From assembly GCA_024699855.1 (NCBI GenBank), contig JAMPIQ010000003.1:8556001-8620000 (forward strand): a stretch of DNA of 64,000 nucleotides, given 5' to 3'. Below are positions 44,085-55,363 of this stretch, in pieces. The notes under the pieces are model-generated. The model ran no database searches. It was not told the DNA's origin and worked only from the letters and a program-made list of their open reading frames with translations. Each line of letters opens with the position of its first letter. Within the stretch, counting starts at the first letter, position 1. The translations under genes were made by a program, and so were the position numbers. This stretch comes from Aphelenchoides besseyi (Eukaryota > Nematoda > Chromadorea > Rhabditida > Aphelenchoididae).

Positions 44085-44690
44085 CCCGAGAGACGTTTGG
44101 AAATGTCAACCATTTTGCCGATCATCGAGAAGATTCGACGCGAGAAGCGCTATTGTGATGTCTTTGCGCAGCAAGTGAGTATTCTGCACAATCACGTATG
44201 CGACTTTGACGATGTTTGTCGCGTGATCTACAACAGCGCCGAAGTTCATCCTGACTGCTTAGACCGTGGCTCAGGGAAAACAAATTATACAGCCAGTTGC
44301 CTTGGTCGTGAAGGCTCTCCGGGTGATGGTGCCTTTCAATTAATAAACAAACGACTGGTAGGTCCCGGACATCATTTCAACTTTTTTCCGGTAAATCAAA
44401 AGGTGAGATTAGTAAGTTTCGATCTTTTGCATTCGATTGTTTCAGGTCGACCTGACTGCATGGAAGAAGAACGAAACGACGATCCACGAACACGTGAAGA
44501 AAGGAGGTAATCGACATGCACTTATGGTCTTCGCAGCTGAGTACGACGACGATAACGAGTTTGAAATCTAGCGCCCAATCAAAATCTACTATCACTTTGC
44601 TCTCTATGAGAACAACGAAAGAGTGGGCGACTTCATATAAGACGTGATCGATAACCCGAGTCCAAGAAGCTACAAAAAAGTCAAATAAAC
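44085..44690 (+). pseudogene. Decayed DNA/RNA non-specific endonuclease-like gene
   Basis: An open stretch reads MSTILPIIEKIRREKRYCDV, then GREGSPGDGAFQLINKRLVG and PGHHFNFFPVNQK. After an intron come VDLTAWKKNETTIHEHVKKG and LMVFAAEYDDDNEFEI, then TAG, RPIKIYYHFALYENNERVGD, and after TAA a final in-frame block ending at TAA near 44688. The order (D-G-x-x-L near a Gly-rich loop, then N-x-x-P-x-N, A-W-K-K-x-E, and RP-x-x-x-x-Y) matches the Endonuclea_NS_2-type nuclease fold. The catalytic His after DG is replaced by Phe. Two internal stops and the lost His indicate an inactive remnant. Confidence 0.55.
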
Positions 44691-44714
44691 TGTTTCTTCG
44701 ATTGCTTGTAAAAA

Positions 44715-45431
44715 AGCTCCTTTAAATAAACTCATTTGTTTTTACTTGTCGTTTACACACCTCGAAGATTAATCGTCAGCTCATAGTAGCAAATTAACAA
44801 AAAAAAACATAGAAACTGCAAATGAATCAAAAAAAGAATAGGAAGCGATTTGGTCCTGAAGGTTGATAAAACACCAGACAATCTTCCTACTGTCGATCAA
44901 AAACACGAATTGTCATGTTCAATCAAATTTTCATTACGGAACGTAAGCAATCGCTTTTGTATGTTCAAAGAACAATACGCACGTTCATTTTGTTTACATT
45001 ATGAGGAACGGGCGTATGTGGCCATGCGGACAACCCAATGCAAATGTGCCAATCGATATTTTGATTGTGATTTTAATTATCAAGCAATTGGCTAGACCAT
45101 CTTTTGTTCTCAATTTCTGGAAAATACTATCTAATAATGTTAATGATTTGCTGATTAACCCGATAGATTCAATGGCGATTATTAACACAATAACTTCTGA
45201 CACATTTTTTTGATCAATCTAATCAAATGAGTTTGTGGTTCAAGAACAACCACTAAAGTTATGTGTACATAAATTGAGTTTCGTTAGGAACATAAACTAA
45301 TCAAGCAAAAACATTGGAGCTTAGTGGATTCTGGGAAGTATGAAACACAACGTCTGATTGGTATTAATACGAAATAACCATTCTGTTTAACAGATCATTT
45401 CGTATTCAAAAGGATATTGGAAGGTAATCGT
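44715..45431. other. Intergenic
   Basis: 717 bp, AT-rich, between the nuclease remnant and the chemoreceptor. No supported gene is seen. Confidence 0.4.
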
Positions 45432-46506
45432 ATGTATACTTTAGTCTTCATACAACTTATTTTTGGGTTTCTCGCCTACTTTTTAAATAGACTAGTGATC
45501 TACATTGCGATCAAAAAGAGTCCAATACAAATGTTAGCTTATCGTCAATTGATTATCTACAATTGTGCTGTTGATTTGCTTCATTCAACGATTATGTTAA
45601 TCACTATAGAAGTAATTCAGTTGCCGTTTCATTTGACTGGTTTTAGGTAGTCGAAATTAGACAAGGAGTTCTTTTCTACGTGACCTTATCTTCCCTTATT
45701 CCTGCGCGGTTGGCAGCACCACTTTGGGTGTTTGCGATTCTGCTCGTGATTCTCAACATTCCACTTCAATTCGTGAGTCGCTATGACATAATTAAAAATG
45801 GGCAATCGAATCGGACGAAAATCGTTTGTTTGTACCTTTTTCTCGTGACTTTGATGGTCATTCACTGTCTCGCATTTCCGTTAAGTTGTTCGAATCCAGA
45901 TGAGTTTTACGTGAATATGCTTCGCGAGATCCCGACATTCAAGAATAAACCTCCATCGTTTTATATTTGCAACGATTTCCGAGACCAACGGCAGGTGAGT
46001 TCATCTATTGACTCTTAGCTTTAGGACCAAAATTTTGAAATAGTCGTTGTTTCAGTACCGTCTTCGTATTTTCGTACATGGGTTCTATTCAATGACTATA
46101 ATTACTTTGTGTTATGCAGTAGCAATCTTGGCGTTCGTCAAAACGTATCGTTTTCTCGCTGATCATCGAGTTCATTTCTCCACGATGACACAAAGAGTTC
46201 AACTTCAAGTTGTTTGGGTGATGATTATTCAAATACTTATACTAATTAGAATGTGTATAATAATAAGAGTTTTAGGCTGCTTGTCCATTGATCACTCACT
46301 TCCTTCCGTTTTCGCTTGTTGTGTTCTTCACTATCCTTAAGATTCAATGGGGAGCATCGATTGTCGGATGCATAGCGTCAATGTTCGTTAGTTTCAGTCC
46401 CGTGTTGAATGCGCTAATCGTTTTGTTGGTTGTTCGCCACTATCGTCGATTCGTTTTTAGAGCACGATGCACATCGACGATCTCTCATAGCTCTAATTTC
46501 ATTTGA
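45432..46506 (+). CDS. Nematode seven-helix chemoreceptor
   Basis: MYTLVFIQLIFGFLAYFLNR is helix 1. SPIQMLAYRQLIIYNCAVDL is the helix 1-2 loop typical of these receptors, then VVEIRQGVLFYVTLSSLIPA and APLWVFAILLVILNIPLQFV. YSMTIITLCYAVAILAFVKT is helix 5. The last exon has HFLPFSLVVFFTILKIQWGA and SFSPVLNALIVLLVVRHYRR, the helix 7 signature. Introns are 37-45 bp. It differs from the Srh-like pair at 25-30 kb and may belong to another subfamily. A TGA at 46504 ends it. Confidence 0.72.
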
Positions 46507-46995
46507 AGTTACTCTTTCATACAATTGTCTTTGTTGAATCTACTGTAAAAAGTGTATATTATACGATCTATTCGTTAATAGACTCAAGAAGGTCATCTCA
46601 ATGCTTTGCAAGTAGTTTTGAATGGCATGACAATATTTCAAAATGTTCTCTTTATGGCATTCATTCTGTCCGTTGTTATGCAATCGTATCATGGCTCGGC
46701 AGGGATCGTCAACTTTACAGAATTTGCGTAACGTTTGTTGTAACGCTAGAATATACGCATAAACTCTGCGTAGTGACTTCAGTAGCCTTAATACATTGTG
46801 ACAAACATTTGTAATCAGAGGCACAGATTTTCCACTCTTAATCAATGTCTATTGATGAACGAGTTGACGCCCAACAATCGATATAATTCTTTTTATGGAT
46901 TTGGAAATAACCACATGCCAATTGAGTTTATTTGAACAAACGACTAAAACAGCGATTGATATCATAGTTCAAGATTCTGCGTTGGAATGAACGAA
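46507..46995. other. Intergenic, convergent 3' ends
   Basis: 489 bp. Open frames here lack motifs and are not called. Confidence 0.4.
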
Positions 46996-48061
46996 TTACG
47001 ATGATCGACTAGCCATTGGTTTACATCGAACCTTGTTGAGAACATCAATGAACTCCAAGTACTGATCGATTTTTGTATCGCGTGGAGTTGTACCATCGAC
47101 ATCTTTCACTCCGAGCTCGTTACCCAACAAATTGGTAGTTAAGATTTGACCCGTACGATCATGCAAATTCGAAGTTTGAAGCAGCTGAACAAGTATACGC
47201 CCAGAGTAATAGATCGATTGATAGATGTTCTTAGCATTCGACTAAATCATCACATTAGCTTGGGAATTTCGTATTCAACGACTTACATCACCGCCAACAA
47301 AATTGCCGCTCATTGTTTCTGTATGCGTTGCACCGGGCCACAATGAGATAACCGTAACGTTGTGAGGATGAAGTTCAATCGCACAATCGGCACTCAAACG
47401 GTCCAATGCAGTTTTCGTAGCACCATAAGAGACGTCCATAGTGTGATGAATACCGGCCTTCGATCTACAAAGACAAGAGTAAATCGAAACGACAAAACAA
47501 CTTGCCCAATGTTGACGATTACTCCCGATTTGTTCTTAACCATCAACTTTGATGCATAGAAACTCGCAACGTATACACCACGAAGTCCAACATTCGCTTG
47601 CAAATCGAAAACATACTCGGGCGGTTGAGAATATTCGAAGAATTTGGTTCCCAAATGTTTCAGCACAAACTAAACAACCATAGGATATTGCGGCTACAAT
47701 TTCCTGTCACTCACTTCGATTCCTTCATGCGCGTTGTTTACAAGAACATCAAGTTGGCCGTTTTGCTCATTTTCGATTTGTTCGAAGAGCTTTTTGATCT
47801 CCGATGGTTGAGAATGATCGCAGTAAATGGCATGTCCATTGCCTCCACGTACTTTGATCTAAACATTGAATAGAATCCGCGACCCATTAGCGCTAAACTC
47901 ACTTCTTTGACCACTTCTTCCAAACTGTCTTCATCATCTTTTCGCGCCGTAACGTAGACGGTTGCTCCAGCGGTGCCGAATTCGCATGCAATTCCTCTAC
48001 CAATCCCCCGGTTACTGCCGGTAACCAAAACGACTTTTCCTTTGAAAGGTTTTTCACTCAT
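46996..48061 (-). CDS. Short-chain dehydrogenase/reductase, DHRS1-like
   Basis: MSEKPFKGKVVLVTGSNRGI gives the NAD(P)-binding TGxxxGIG loop. GNGHAIYCDHSQPSEIKKLF and GQLDVLVNNAHEG follow, with the NNA motif. Then NVGLRGVYVASFYASKLMVK, and VSYGATKTALDRLSADCAIE carries the catalytic Tyr-x-x-x-Lys. HNVTVISLWPGATHTE follows the active site. The last exon reads LLGNELGVKDVDGTTPRDTK to a TAA at 46996. Serine of the triad lies near SKAGIHHTMD. The order and insertions match DHRS1 rather than generic SDRs. Expected membrane-associated or cytosolic reductase of carbonyl or steroid substrates. Confidence 0.88.
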
Positions 48062-48873
48062 TTCCCTGAAATTCGCCTTCAAATCACAATGTAAATACGC
48101 AAATGAACACGAAACGTCAAGCACACACATAGGCCGTGAATTTGCGTAAACGATAAGAAAAATATTTCGACTGGAGAGGAACTTCTACGTCGATTAGCAA
48201 CCAAAAACGAACAACAAATTTCGTAGTTCTTCTCAATTTTAGACGACGACGAAAAGCCTTCACGTTGTTTGTGAAAAACAACGTCAAAACAACAACAACA
48301 GCACTGTGGACGACGACCTTTTTCCCCGCTCGTCGAAAACAACCGGCGATAACTCGGGAAGCAGAACTCTCCGGTTTGCACTTTTCTTCTTGACTACAAA
48401 ATACGCGGATTTTGAGCTTCCAATGCGCAAGTAAACAATCCGCTAATGTTCATCCAAACACACCCGAATGATGCAATCAAAAGCCAATTAAAGTACCTTA
48501 GATCTGTTAACAACAAACAAATTCGATAGTAGCTTCGGCGATTGACAAAGTTAATGGAATTGAAGTCCACTGAACCCCATTGCACACCGGGCAGACGACA
48601 GCTAAAGCGGGCGTTAGCTCTTCGCTCTCTGAAAATGCGCGCCAATTCAAACGAGGTTTTTTTGGTCCGCTTGGAAGCGTCTTTTTTGCTTTGACAACAA
48701 TTTATTTTATCGTTTATTTATTCATTAAAAACAACTAATGAACGGTCCGCTAACACAAGACGGAGATGATCGGTCAGAAAATGCTGGAGCCGCTTGTTTT
48801 CATTGAAGCCGAAGTTTAGATCGTCGCTTCTGTTCCCATATTTGTGAACGTGATCGATGACCTGTTCACCAAA
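48062..48873. other. Intergenic, no confident gene
   Basis: 812 bp. A minus-strand frame around 48394-48645 (MARIFRERRANARFSCRLPG) has no recognisable domain. The region just upstream of the dehydrogenase is its likely promoter. Confidence 0.35.
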
Positions 48874-50774
48874 TCAGCCCCATGATCCGAATCGCTTAAC
48901 AAAATCCAACAAATGAGCTTCGACAAAGTGGAGCATGTTGATGGACGGCAAATTGCTTTTTCGCCAGGATGTGGCAACGTGAACAATTGTTTCGTCCAAA
49001 TACAACAATTCGTCTTCTGTGAAGCTTCTGTCGATGACTAAAGCATACTTGCTCAAACGCCCAATGTCCAAGAAGACTTCATGGTATTCGAGATCGTTGA
49101 AATTGCTAGTCGATCGGTCAGTTTCCCATTGTTCGTGCGTATCGATGATGAAGTTCAAGAATTTTTGACTATCACCACCATTCAGCAACGACTTCGTTTT
49201 GTGAGTTAGTTGGACTCCGGCAAGACGGAAAATCGACTTCAGGTGGTTCTTCTGCTCTTCGTTTTTCCACATTTGCTCCCAAGGGCAGTTGACCAAACGC
49301 ATCAGAACGTGAAGAGGTGGAACAACAAAGTTGATAAGCGGCAAATTGATGAGACGATTTGGGCGTTGATCATCAATCCATGGAGCGCATTCAGCTTCTT
49401 GAAGTTGATGTTCATGTCGATCCACATTCCCCCATGGGCAAAAGAATTGAGCACCTGGTGGGTTTGTGCCGGCAACGATGCTCAACATTTTGATGTCAGA
49501 CGAGAAGAGTGGGACGACATTCAGTTGTTTACCATCGATCTCCAAGCCATGTTGAGCAATTTCCGCGGCAAACTCGAAGATCTTTGAAGCTGCCACCTTC
49601 AAAACTTCAGTTAGCGCTTGTCCATCTTGAAGCTGCCACCTTCAAAACTTCAGTTTGCTCTGGTCCATTGTATGCTGCAACAACAACCAAGTTGCGAGGT
49701 GATCCCGGTTTCGCCACTCGAGTTGAGCAGAAAAATCCGATCTTGACGTATCGACCACCTCCATCTGCGGTGAAAACCAAATTGATTGCTTCTGGCGTTT
49801 CATCATTCCATTCGTAAAGCACAAGTCTTTCGATGTACTTGACGGCCAAACGACGAACATCCTTGGCAAAACAAATTGACACCACTCGATTCTTGTTGTC
49901 CCGAATTTCCGTTGAACCAAATCCACCAATCTCCTCGACCTGATTCAATTGAGCTAATCGAACAGATTCGTAAGACATCAGTTTTGGCCAAAGTTTTGCC
50001 AAAGCTCCATACTGACGCTTACGCAAGTTGAGGAGACGGCGGATATTTCGACATTGTTCAGCGGTGAACTTTACTTTGTCGGTGGTATCAATCGGAAACC
50101 CAAGTTCTCGAAGACGTTTCGTCCATTCATTCTTCTGCCGAATTTTCAGGTTTCCAAATACTTTTCGTACTCCACTGAACAGAGTATTGCGGCTCGAGGA
50201 CGGTGCTGGATTTCGAGAAGTTGAAGCACCAAAAGTGACGTTTGAATCAGATGCCGATTGTTGTGCTGTTTGACCAGAAGTTTGTCGAGATCTCGATGCC
50301 GATTGTTGGGTTGATTGGCCAGAAATGTGACGAGATCTCGGAGTTGAACTACTTGAAGATTGTTGAGACGGCGTTTCTTGTAAGAGCGACCATGTCTCAT
50401 TGATCAACGTAAGTTCCGAATTTTCTTGACGAAGTTCGGCGATCTCACGACGTAATTCAACGTTCTCTTCGGTCAAAGTTGCAATCGTTCTAAAGAATCG
50501 ACATTAAACAACAGATTAACTTCTAAAAATACCTTTGATGTTCCAAGATTTGAATGCGAGCATTAACAAGTTCGTTGGACACATTGGAACGAGTGACAAC
50601 TGGAGGAGCTGGCGGTTGTTGCCTCGAAGATCCAGCAACGAGTCCATCGTCCATTGATCGTCGTCGGCGTTTCTCGCTCATCATTTCGACATGCTGACGT
50701 CGTCGTTCCACTTCTTGTTGCCGTTTTTGAATTCCGGCTCGAGCAGCAGCTTGTTTTTGAGCGTTTTTCTCCAT
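48874..50774 (-). pseudogene. Coiled-coil protein of unknown family, frame broken by a 43-bp insertion
   Basis: Exon 1 (about 50537-50774) is basic and coiled-coil (KQAAARAGIQKRQQEVERRR), joined in phase to TIATLTEENVELRREIAELR, a Ser/Gln-rich spacer and NEWTKRLRELGFPIDTTDKV. The next part reads INLVFTADGGGRYVKIGFFC and SPRNLVVVAAYNGPEQTEVL, then shifts frame. At 49584 a 29-bp block is repeated after 43 bp; skipping one period continues the frame into FEFAAEIAQHGLEIDGKQLN and so on to TGA 48874. The ADGGGRYVKIGF and NxxxxNGP patterns recall a family often linked to animal transposons. Function is unknown. Confidence 0.65.
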
Positions 50775-51104
50775 ATCTGTAATAGAAAAGTTGCTAAATA
50801 ACTGTCAAAAGTGCTCCTATCGACACGAAATTTGCAACATAGATACGGCCCGTTATAACGAACAATTTCACAGAAAAAATTAGAAATTCACAGAGCGCAA
50901 CCTTTTTTACAACGACTTAAAGTTGACCACCGCAAAGCGGGGCCGAGAAAATGATCGAAAAAACGACCAAAAACAGAATGCCATGATGAGTGTTTGGTAT
51001 CATTTGATAGCCCAAAAGCTCTTTAACATTTCGTTCTTTATGCAAACTAGACTATTTTTGTCAAATTTGTTTATTTGTTAAGGCGAACAATTTATTCAGA
51101 CACA
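50775..51104. other. Divergent intergenic region
   Basis: 330 bp between a minus-strand and a plus-strand gene, presumably both promoters. Nothing else is seen. Confidence 0.4.
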
Positions 51105-51327
51105 ATGCCACATCAGGGAAAAAGTTTCAGGGTAACGCCCAATTCTGCCCGGTGTGCCATTGAAATTTTCGAAATCAATGTGTCATTGTTTGCTTCGCAA
51201 AAGGAGCCGACGGCCAAAGAAAGTGGACAAAATTTCCTGCTTTTTGTTTCACGTTCAGCTCTTCGTTCTTTTTCTGAAACGTTTAGTAGTTGAAATCTGA
51301 ACGTTTTCATATTATTTTGTTATTCAG

Positions 51328-52781
51328 ATGATTGAAACGTTACGCAAAGAGGTTCCTCGACTCGGACACAAACCACGACTGCGCCTCTTGTTTTACGTTT
51401 CTCGTTTCGATCCAACGGCTTCGCTTTCTGAGTGCTGGGACAGTGAGGTTTTGGCGATTAATCGTCTCTTATTGGTTAGTCGTACGCTGTTGAACTCGTT
51501 CTTCGACGATTCCGGTTGCTCTCGCGTCGAGTGCAAAATAAAGTTCGACGAATATGTCACGATGTACAAACAATTTGGTGGCAAAGTTATTTCCGTCTGC
51601 CACAAAACCCACTTCCATTGAGCTCACTGCTTGCAATCGCCGTGATCCCGTCGACTACATTGAACGTTCAATGTTTTGAGTTTGGGTTCGAACATTCGCT
51701 GAAAATTGCCACAGTGTGTCGAGCCTTAAGAAGTGAGTTTGAACTAGGAAGATGTAATTCACTTGTGTTTATAGATAACCCGAATGTTTCTGCAATCAAA
51801 GTTCTTGTTGGGTCGTGGTATTATGGGACGGCAAAAACAACCTTATCGACGTGGCTGGATTTGTTGCCGAAGAAAATTGTTTCGATCAAAATGTTCGATT
51901 GGACACTTTTTAATCAACCTACCGATGAACCACTTAAACTTCTGACAATACGCTCAAATCAAACGCATTGCGAGTATCCACGTAAGTCTCACACAATCTC
52001 TTTCCACAACCTTTAATTTCAGCAGACCTTGCAAAATGTTTTAGTTTTCCTGCTGAAACGATTGAAATTGACTTCCCGGCAACGATAGCAATCGACGAAA
52101 ATCACCCACACGTGCACACAGCCTACAAGTTTAAGTTCACTGCCAACGATTTCTTACCGTGCATAATTTGGCCCTACAATTTAACTTTTTTACGTTTCAG
52201 AGTCACTTACCATTCCGCTTTGACGCATTTGGTTTTGATATCATGGGTTCAAATCGTGTCTACTGATCGTCTCGTCGAAATACTTCAACACAACTTCATG
52301 AGTTTTCTTCACTTGTTGCCTTCTATCAAAACAACTCTTCGGTTAGAATTGATAAACTACTCACGTTTTATTGAGACCCCGATGGTACGTTTAAAAACCT
52401 CTCGCTGAGTAAAATTCTTGTTTTAGAATATGATTGATTTTGCTCCACTGCCACTTCATCTTTCAGATACCTTGCAGTCGTTTTTGACTTCATTAGTTGA
52501 TTCACAGACGGATTTGTATGAATTGGAATTCAAAGTACATTCTATGATTGTAAGTTCTACTATCTAATCTTTTACTTCTGTTTCAGTATCACGAGTCCAA
52601 AACAACCGAGATTCCACTTATTATCGAAGAATTCAATACGGTACTTAGTAACTGGAATTGGAAATACAACAAGAACACTCGCAAATTTTCAGGGCATGCC
52701 GATTATCGAGGAATATTGTTGTCATTCAAACACAAACTGCTACTCAAAGAGGATGACAACACCATCTTTTGTTACTGGTAA
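51328..52781 (+). CDS. Unrecognised multi-exon gene
   Basis: Several coding-like blocks with short introns lie in order: MIETLRKEVPRLGHKPRLRL with RLLFYVSRFDPTAS, FEHSLKIATVCRALR, NPNVSAIKVLVGSWYYGTAK, TWLDLLPKKIVSIKMFDWTL, YHSALTHLVLISWVQIVSTD, FLHLLPSIKTTLRLELINYS, LPLHLSDTLQSFLTSLVDSQ, and a last exon ending KLLLKEDDNTIFCYW at TAA 52779. The Leu-rich middle resembles F-box-associated domains of nematode F-box families, but no F-box is seen. Exon joins at 51480-51640 are uncertain. Confidence 0.5.
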
Positions 52782-53084
52782 ACGAATAAATTGTTATCAA
52801 ATAGAAGATACCTCGATTGAATAGTTTGTTCACACAAAGAAAACGTTTAAACATCTTGTAGGCAATAGAATCCAAAATCAAGACTAGAAAATTAAGCAGG
52901 CAATCAAAGCAAAACGGTTTATTTGATACCAGAAAGACTCGCGGCTTCGCCGCTCGCTTTCTTTACTTGTGTTTTGTGTGGGTTAAACTTGCGGCTTTGT
53001 CGCTTGCTTACTTGTAAACAATAACAAAAAATTCAACAATTAACTGGTGAAATGCACTGAAATCAAGAATCAGAAACTTGACAT
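52782..53084. other. Intergenic with short GC-rich duplicated motif
   Basis: GCGGCTTCGCCGCTCGCTTT at about 52942 and GCGGCTTTGTCGCTTGCTTA at about 52991 are diverged copies of one short motif. No gene is seen. Confidence 0.4.
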
Positions 53085-53530
53085 TACATCGATCGTATCC
53101 CTGCGAATAGCTGTTTTGGATACATGTATTAAATACCGTTGTAACGCTCACTAGTTGAGTTTTCTAGAATGCTAATATGCATCTGTCAAAACACGACAAA
53201 AAATGACAACAAATACCTCTCGATTCGCACTAAAACCGAAAAAATCCGTAATCTCACAGTATATTAATTCGAATATTTATCTTCGAGTTGCGTATTATAT
53301 ACTGTTGTAACGCTCATTAGATGAGCTTTCTGGATTGCTAACACACATCTGTCAATCGATGACAAAAAGTTAAACAATTGGCTGCCGAAGTCCACTTAAG
53401 CCCAAATTTTAAGGCCCGCATTATATCGATCGCATCTTTGTGAGTAGTCATCCTCAAACTATGTATCATATACCATTGTAACGCTTTTTAATTGCGCTTT
53501 CTAGAATGCTAATATACATATTAGTAAAAC
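53085..53530. repeat. Three diverged direct repeats with ~168-bp period
   Basis: The core ACCGTTGTAACGCTCACTAG recurs at about 53135, 53301 (ACTGTTGTAACGCTCATTAG) and 53471 (ACCATTGTAACGCTTTTTAA). Each core is followed by GTTTTCTAGAATGCTAAT or close variants, and copies 1 and 3 are preceded by TATCGATCGCATC-like sequence. Spacing is 167 and 170 bp. The short segment CTCATTAGATGAG in copy 2 and CTCACTAGTTGAG in copy 1 are near-palindromes. No coding capacity is seen. Confidence 0.7.
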
Positions 53531-53927
53531 ATCTTAACAACCAAAATATGTGGACCCGCATTTGGAGCAAAAATGAACAGAAAATTTCTACCAAAGTTAA
53601 TAAGTCCATTGTAATTATTTTATATGCTGTCATATATTGCATGTCGATGAGCCCCACTGATGCGCACAACGCTATGTTCTTTCAAGGCAATCGGCTCAAG
53701 TTTCGATATGGTTTGATCAGAAAAACCGATTTCAGTGTTAATTTCAAGTCAAAAATTTACTCAGTAAAAGTTCGTATCTTGCAAAACAAATGTCAAATAC
53801 GTACTCTCCATACTCTAATCTATAAGTTGGAACACTTTGTTTTTGCTCAAAACCTCAAAAGCGTCACCCCATCACCATCACCATCATCATTGCCGATTAT
53901 GTTTTATTTGATAAACGAGGAACAATC
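53531..53927. other. Intergenic, 3' side of the next minus-strand gene
   Basis: Contains a CAT/CAC trinucleotide run near 53872-53892 and, on the minus strand, AATAAA near 53905, the likely poly(A) signal of the gene at 53928. An open plus-strand frame here has no motif. Confidence 0.4.
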
Positions 53928-54275
53928 TCATTCAGCAGCAGACAATTTGACCATAAACTCACCGCTGAACGGCGATTGATATAATGGTTTGCATGCAAGC
54001 TTCGCATCGGACATGTCGGCCGGTGCTTCGTTGAATTGAATAAATAACTTGTCGGCTTTCGGTTTGCCGGGCTGAAAATTGAACGTTAATACAAGAAGCT
54101 GTTCATCGAATACCTTGCAAGTAATCTCCAATTTCCCTTGTTCTTCGACTTCACCGAAACCGACCACTGGGTTGACCACTAAAAACGAGATGTAGAAGAG
54201 AATGAAAATCCAAGCTACTGTGTGTAATTTGCGTTGTTTGAGCAATTGACTTTCTAGGTCAAACGAACGCCGCAT
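53928..54275 (-). CDS. Short single-helix or signal-anchored secreted protein
   Basis: MRRSFDLESQLLKQRKLHTV precedes a helix (AWIFILFYISFLVVNPVVGF), then GEVEEQGKLEITCKVFDEQL and FIQFNEAPADMSDAKLACKP, 115 residues in one exon. AATAAA lies about 20 bp after the stop. No family is recognised. The 225-bp repeat lies just upstream, inside its promoter region. Confidence 0.6.
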   Translation of the reverse strand: MRRSFDLESQLLKQRKLHTVAWIFILFYISFLVVNPVVGFGEVEEQGKLEITCKVFDEQLLVLTFNFQPGKPKADKLFIQFNEAPADMSDAKLACKPLYQSPFSGEFMVKLSAAE

Positions 54276-54450
54276 TAATTGACAAGCTTGTGCTTCGACT
54301 TTCCACCGGCAGCCGTAATGTTGCAGACCATTGGAACGCAGGCGAGAGCACTGGTCGACATTTTTAAAAGAGCGATTTGAGCAGAAGAACGACAGAAAGT
54401 CGAATGACAAGACTGAAAAGTGGCCTTTTCGCTTTAAATTTGCGTATTTC

Positions 54451-54676
54451 AACTGTTTATGAGTTCTACTGGGATGAGCGGAACAATCCAAAATTTCGAG
54501 GTCTCTGCCACTTGAGGGCTGAGATCATTCCACTAACCTTAAGAGTAGGTCAAATAGACAGAAATGACGAGTGACTGCGAAAAGAAGAGGGTTCGATGGT
54601 GCAATTAAAGTGATGGGAAAGCGGCGGTCAAAGAGCAGATCCTAACCATCAGTCGCTCTCTCTATTGGTAGTTGTC
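54451..54676 (+). repeat. 225-bp dispersed repeat, copy 2
   Basis: Same orientation as the copy at 39481-39705 with a few substitutions (GAGTTCTACT for GAGTTCCACT; GTTCGATGGT for CTTCGGTGGT). It starts AACTGTTTATGAGTTCTACT. No terminal repeats are seen. Confidence 0.85.
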
Positions 54677-54798
54677 TTTTTTGACGGTACCCAAATGGTG
54701 ATGTAACACTTGAAGTGGAACTCCAAACAAATAAGATTAATTCATTTGGCCAGAACTGAACGTTCGAGTTGGTCGTTCGAATTGTTCGAGAGGTTTCA

Positions 54799-55242
54799 GG
54801 ATGTCGGTTGGTTGTTTTTTGTCATAAACTCCGTTTTAGAATCCAACAAACAAGAACTTCACTGCTTCGGTATCAACTGTTGAGAGTCCTGATGACTTTG
54901 CGAAAGGCCCACGTGTTCCAATTGGCGGTGAGTTCACTTACATTTGCTTTTGACTTCTTATTCAGACACTCAAATCACATCATCATTCCGATTCGTAGTC
55001 CTCTCGGTCGTCCTTCTCGTTCGACTTCAACAGTCAATGCAAATCAGGTTCAAGGTTTGTGATTCTTTCCTTCTCGTTTCTTTTCGATTACAGAATCGAA
55101 ATCAAGTGACTCTAATCGTTCAAATTCTCTGGAGGATTTCAAACAAAAAGAGACGGTTGATGCTCCGAGTCCCGCTCACAAAAGATCAAGTCAACGTCAA
55201 GCGTACGAACCTGAAGCCGCCGAAGAAAAAGATTCCAAATGA
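54799..55242 (+). CDS. Small Ser-rich protein, exon structure uncertain
   Basis: A start at 54799 gives MS, then after a 33-bp intron NPTNKNFTASVSTVESPDDF and AKGPRVPIG. Later blocks read IRSPLGRPSRSTSTVNANQ and SNSLEDFKQKETVDAPSPAH with AYEPEAAEEKDSK before TGA 55240. The second join is off by one base as read, so either the middle exon frame or one base is wrong. Composition is that of a disordered protein. No family is recognised. Confidence 0.4.
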
Positions 55243-55363
55243 TTGCCTTTTTTTGAAAAGAAGAAGGTTATTTACAAAGTTGATTCTGTTTCTCATTGCT
55301 GTCAGAGATTGCAATGAAAATATTTACTGCTCCAAATTCACAATGCGATTGAAATGCATCACC

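Noticed and set aside
27811..44690. Alternative genetic code with reassigned stop codons
   Set aside because: TAA, TAG and TGA all occur as normal ends of the intact genes (P450, histones, POU, SSAT). In-frame stops are single events in separate, degraded loci.
46540..46845. Minus-strand frame downstream of the chemoreceptor
   Set aside because: No motif, no splice partners, AT-rich composition. Likely chance.
53872..53892. CAC/CAT run as a possible CRISPR-like or satellite array
   Set aside because: It is a single short trinucleotide run. There are no spacers or regular long units, and CRISPR is not expected in a nematode.
53506..53979. Plus-strand frame of about 150 codons across the repeat region
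   Set aside because: No recognisable domain, starts in the third repeat copy and overlaps the 3' UTR of the opposite-strand gene. Treated as chance.
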